Shown here: piece by piece, positions 10,292 to 12,664 of the stretch
Layout: each line of letters starts with the position of its first letter
How positions within the stretch are numbered: position 1 is the stretch's first letter
Source of the DNA: JBEKLJ01 sp050010255
GTDB lineage: Bacteria; Acidobacteriota; Terriglobia; Bryobacterales; Bryobacteraceae
Reading direction: 5' to 3'
NCBI GenBank assembly: GCA_050010255.1
Contig: JBEKLJ010000098.1
Coordinates: 1-12,664, forward strand
DNA length: 12,664 nucleotides
The notes under the pieces: generated by a model
Databases searched by the model: none
The model's input: only the letters and a program-made list of their open reading frames with translations
Told to the model about the DNA's origin: nothing
Made by a program: the position numbers and the translations under genes

Positions 10292-12664
10292 GGAAAGGGG
10301 TCCGGAGTCGATCCTGGACCGCGCCATTCACGAAATCCGCAACGAAGCGATCGACCCCGCGGCTGCCAGCCGGGCGGCCCAGCGGGTCTGGGCCCGCGTG
10401 TCGCAGGAGTCGGCGGCGCCGGCCGGCGAGGTCGAAGCCATTCGGAGCTGCGCCGACTTCCAGGCGCTGATTCCCGCGCGGCGGGAAGGGCGGCTTTCGC
10501 CTGCCCGCGCCCTGTTGCTCGAAGACCACATTCACGAGTGTGCGGTTTGCCGCAAGGCGCTCGGCGGAGCGCGGCAGCCAGTTGTGCTGCGGCCGAAGCG
10601 CGTGTTTGCACCGGTCTGGAGATGGGCCTTGGCGGCCACGGTGGTGCTGGCCGCCGGCTGGAGCATCTACTCTCTGGCCGGCCGGCTGGTGGTCCCCTCC
10701 GGCGCGCGTGCAACCGTCTATGCCGCCGAAGGCACGCTCTATCGTGTCACCGCCGGTGCGGAGTCCCCTCTCGGCTCGGGCGCGGCGATTGCCGAGCGCG
10801 AGAGCGTTCGCACGGCCAAGGACTCGGGCGCGGTGCTGCGGCTCCGCGACGGCTCCCTGGTAGAGATGCGCGAGCGGACCGAGGTGGCCGTCTCGGAGCG
10901 GCGCGACGGCGTGACGATTCAGCTCGCCGCCGGCAACATCATTGTCCAGGCCGCCAAGCAGCACTCCCGCCGCCTGTTGGTCGCCACCGACGACTGCCTG
11001 GTCTCGGTCCGCGGCACCATCTTCTCCGTGAACCGCGGCATTCGGGGCTCGCGGGTGGCCGTGGTGGAAGGCGAGGTCCAGGTAACTCAGGGGGACCAGA
11101 CCAAGGTGTTGCGGCCCGGCGAGCAGCTCGCCACCAGCGCGCTGCTGGCCCCGGTTCCGGTGGAGCAGGAAGTCGCCTGGAGCCGGAACGCCGGCCAGTA
11201 CGCCGGCCTGCTGAGTGAGTTCGCGAAGTTCCAGAAGCGGCTCGAGGCCATCCCGGGCCCAGGCCTGCGCTACTCGACGCGGCTGCTGGACCTGGCGCCG
11301 CAGGGCGCCATCTTCTACGCCGCCATCCCGAATCTCGGGCCGACGATCGGCGAAGCCCAGCGGTTGTTCCGCGAACAGCTCGCGCAGAGCGAGGTGCTGC
11401 GGCAGTGGTGGGCCGAGAAGATGGGCTCGGCCGAGGGCGAGGCTCGGTTCAACGAGGTGCTGGCACGCGTTCAAACCTTCAGCGCCTACCTGGGGCCGGA
11501 GGTTGTCGTCGCGTTCCCCGTGGAGGCTTCCGGGCGGCCGGGCGCGCCGCTGCTCACGGCCGAGGTGACGCGCGCCGGCCTGCGCGAGTTTCTGGCTCAG
11601 CAAATCCCGAGCCAGGGCGACGTGCAGATTGTCGACAACGCCGCCCAGATCCAGCCGGGCGCGCATAAGGCTTACATCTGGGTGGGGCCGGACCTGGTGG
11701 CCGCGTCCAACAACGGCCAGCTTGTTCAGGCGGCCGCGGCCGCGGCGGCGCAGGGCCGGGGCCCCTTCGTGGGGTCGGCCTTCCACGCACGGATTGCCGA
11801 ATCGTACAAGGGCGGAGTGGTGTGGCTGTTCGCAGCCGACCTGGGGACCATGCTGGCGCGCGTGCACAAGCCGGAGAACGCTCTGTACGAGCGGTCGGGC
11901 TTCGCCGACGCGCGCTACCTCCTCATCGAGCGTAAGGACGTGGCGGGCCGGACCGAGAACCGCGCCGCGCTGACGTTCTCGCAGCCGCGCCGCGGCGTGG
12001 CGTCGTGGCTTGCGGCGCCCGCGCCGATGCGCGTGCTGGATTTCATCTCACCGGACGCCAAGCTGGTCACGGCCGCGGTGGTGAAGAACCCGGCCGCGCT
12101 GGTGGAGGACGCCTTCGGCATGGCCGCCGCGTCGCGCTCGGACTTCTTGCGCGGGCTGGCCGAGTTCGAGGCCAAGACGGGCGTGAACGTCCGCGAAGAC
12201 CTCGCGCGTCCCCTGGGCGGCGAGTTCGCCTTCGCCGTCGACGGCCCGGCGCTGCCGATGCCGGCCTGGAAACTCGTCGTCGAGGTCTACGATCCGCCGC
12301 GCTTCCAGCAGGCCATTGAGCGGCTGGTGGAGGCCGTGAACCGCGAGGCCGCCCGCGGCGTGGGTGCGCCGCTGCTGCGTCTGGAGCGGGAGGAGGCGGG
12401 CGGCCACACTTACTACGCGCTGCGCGGCGCCAAGCTGCCCTTCGAGGCGAACTACGTCTACGAGGGCGGCTTCCTGATCGCCGCGCCGAGCCGCGACCTC
12501 ATCGCGCGGGCTCTGGAGCTGCGCTCGAGCGGCTACACGCTGGGGCGCTCGGAGAAGTTCCTCGCATTGCTGCCGCGCGACGGCCGCACGAACTTCTCGG
12601 CGGTGGTGTACCAAAGCCTGGGGACGTTGCTCTCGACGCTGGCTCAGAACCTCACGCCCGAGCA
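10281..12664 (+). CDS. Membrane anti-sigma-like protein with zinc motif, FecR domain and tandem DUF3352-like modules (partial, 3' end outside window)
   Basis: The frame is open from ATG 10281 to the window end: 794 complete codons, no stop. GGAGG (10270-10274) lies six bases before the ATG, inside the sigma gene. Residues 57-90 carry C57, then H83-x3-C87-x2-C90 ('HIHECAVC'), the zinc anti-sigma (ZAS) pattern; the 26-residue step from C57 to H83 equals that of RsrA as I remember it. One membrane helix follows at about 112-132. A FecR domain fills about 151-270 ('VRTAKDSGAVLRLRDGSLVEM', in part, through 'VSVRGTIFSVNR' and 'VAVVEGEVQV'). Two similar modules follow, about 335-527 and 586 to the end, resembling DUF3352 ('FEAKTGVNVREDLARPLGGE'). 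The likely picture is a cytoplasmic sigma-binding N-terminus, one helix and a large periplasmic sensor or structural part. What it senses is unknown. Confidence 0.88.
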   Translation, partial: MNTEERGPESILDRAIHEIRNEAIDPAAASRAAQRVWARVSQESAAPAGEVEAIRSCADFQALIPARREGRLSPARALLLEDHIHECAVCRKALGGARQPVVLRPKRVFAPVWRWALAATVVLAAGWSIYSLAGRLVVPSGARATVYAAEGTLYRVTAGAESPLGSGAAIAERESVRTAKDSGAVLRLRDGSLVEMRERTEVAVSERRDGVTIQLAAGNIIVQAAKQHSRRLLVATDDCLVSVRGTIFSVNRGIRGSRVAVVEGEVQVTQGDQTKVLRPGEQLATSALLAPVPVEQEVAWSRNAGQYAGLLSEFAKFQKRLEAIPGPGLRYSTRLLDLAPQGAIFYAAIPNLGPTIGEAQRLFREQLAQSEVLRQWWAEKMGSAEGEARFNEVLARVQTFSAYLGPEVVVAFPVEASGRPGAPLLTAEVTRAGLREFLAQQIPSQGDVQIVDNAAQIQPGAHKAYIWVGPDLVAASNNGQLVQAAAAAAAQGRGPFVGSAFHARIAESYKGGVVWLFAADLGTMLARVHKPENALYERSGFADARYLLIERKDVAGRTENRAALTFSQPRRGVASWLAAPAPMRVLDFISPDAKLVTAAVVKNPAALVEDAFGMAAASRSDFLRGLAEFEAKTGVNVREDLARPLGGEFAFAVDGPALPMPAWKLVVEVYDPPRFQQAIERLVEAVNREAARGVGAPLLRLEREEAGGHTYYALRGAKLPFEANYVYEGGFLIAAPSRDLIARALELRSSGYTLGRSEKFLALLPRDGRTNFSAVVYQSLGTLLSTLAQNLTPE

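Noticed and set aside
10218..11867. 549-codon minus-strand open frame across the FecR protein gene
   Set aside because: It is antisense to the zinc motif, membrane helix and FecR domain; low-complexity Arg/Gly/His composition and no recognisable domain.

Overview
The window is GC-rich bacterial chromosomal DNA (roughly two-thirds G+C by eye). It holds eleven protein-coding genes, two of them cut by the window edges, on both strands with short gaps. The TamB/LPS-type envelope genes indicate a Gram-negative cell. The gene mix (TamB with a typical C-terminus, a 7Fe-type ferredoxin, an AmmeMemoRadiSam radical-SAM enzyme, a DUF3417-type glucan phosphorylase, and an ECF sigma factor with a fused anti-sigma/FecR protein) together with short-period intergenic repeats fits Acidobacteriota (Solibacter/Bryobacter-like) best. 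That assignment is an inference from style, not from a marker gene. I see no rRNA, tRNA, CRISPR array, insertion sequence or phage gene.

Layout. 1-501 (+) is the 3' end of tamB. A block of 7/14-bp repeats (510-597) separates it from pcm (600-1232, +), followed by a small DUF2103-like gene (1282-1587, +). A second type of repeat with an 8-bp period (about 1593-1676) lies in the convergent gap before the minus-strand pair ferredoxin (2869-3123) then amrS (1715-2779). A divergent promoter region leads to glgP (3343-5904, +), a maltodextrin/glycogen phosphorylase. A 356-base gap (5905-6260) with strong secondary-structure potential precedes a Cys-rich zinc-ribbon protein (6261-6728, +), which probably forms an operon with a zinc-dependent polyol-type dehydrogenase (6743-7774, +). 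Convergent to it is a minus-strand pair, a HAD phosphatase (8416-9279) followed by a GmhA-like SIS isomerase (7827-8405). The 430-base gap 9280-9709 is packed with palindromes and holds an ECF-type promoter candidate. Then come an ECF sigma factor (9710-10291, +) and, overlapping it by 11 bases, a large membrane protein (10281 to the window end) that combines a zinc anti-sigma motif, one membrane helix, a FecR domain and two tandem DUF3352-like modules.

How the genes work together. The glgP, dehydrogenase, HAD and SIS genes all suggest sugar or sugar-phosphate handling, but they do not form one operon. The sigma factor and its overlapping partner form a self-contained envelope-signalling unit that may control its own promoter. 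The observations most worth a second look are: (1) this sigma/anti-sigma-FecR unit with an internally duplicated outer region; (2) a 23-base palindromic repeat found twice, 6.5 kb apart, in two intergenic spots; (3) the hairpin-dense gaps at 6031-6257 and 9346-9556; and (4) the two periodic repeat families. I did not find a clearly new defence or mobile system here.
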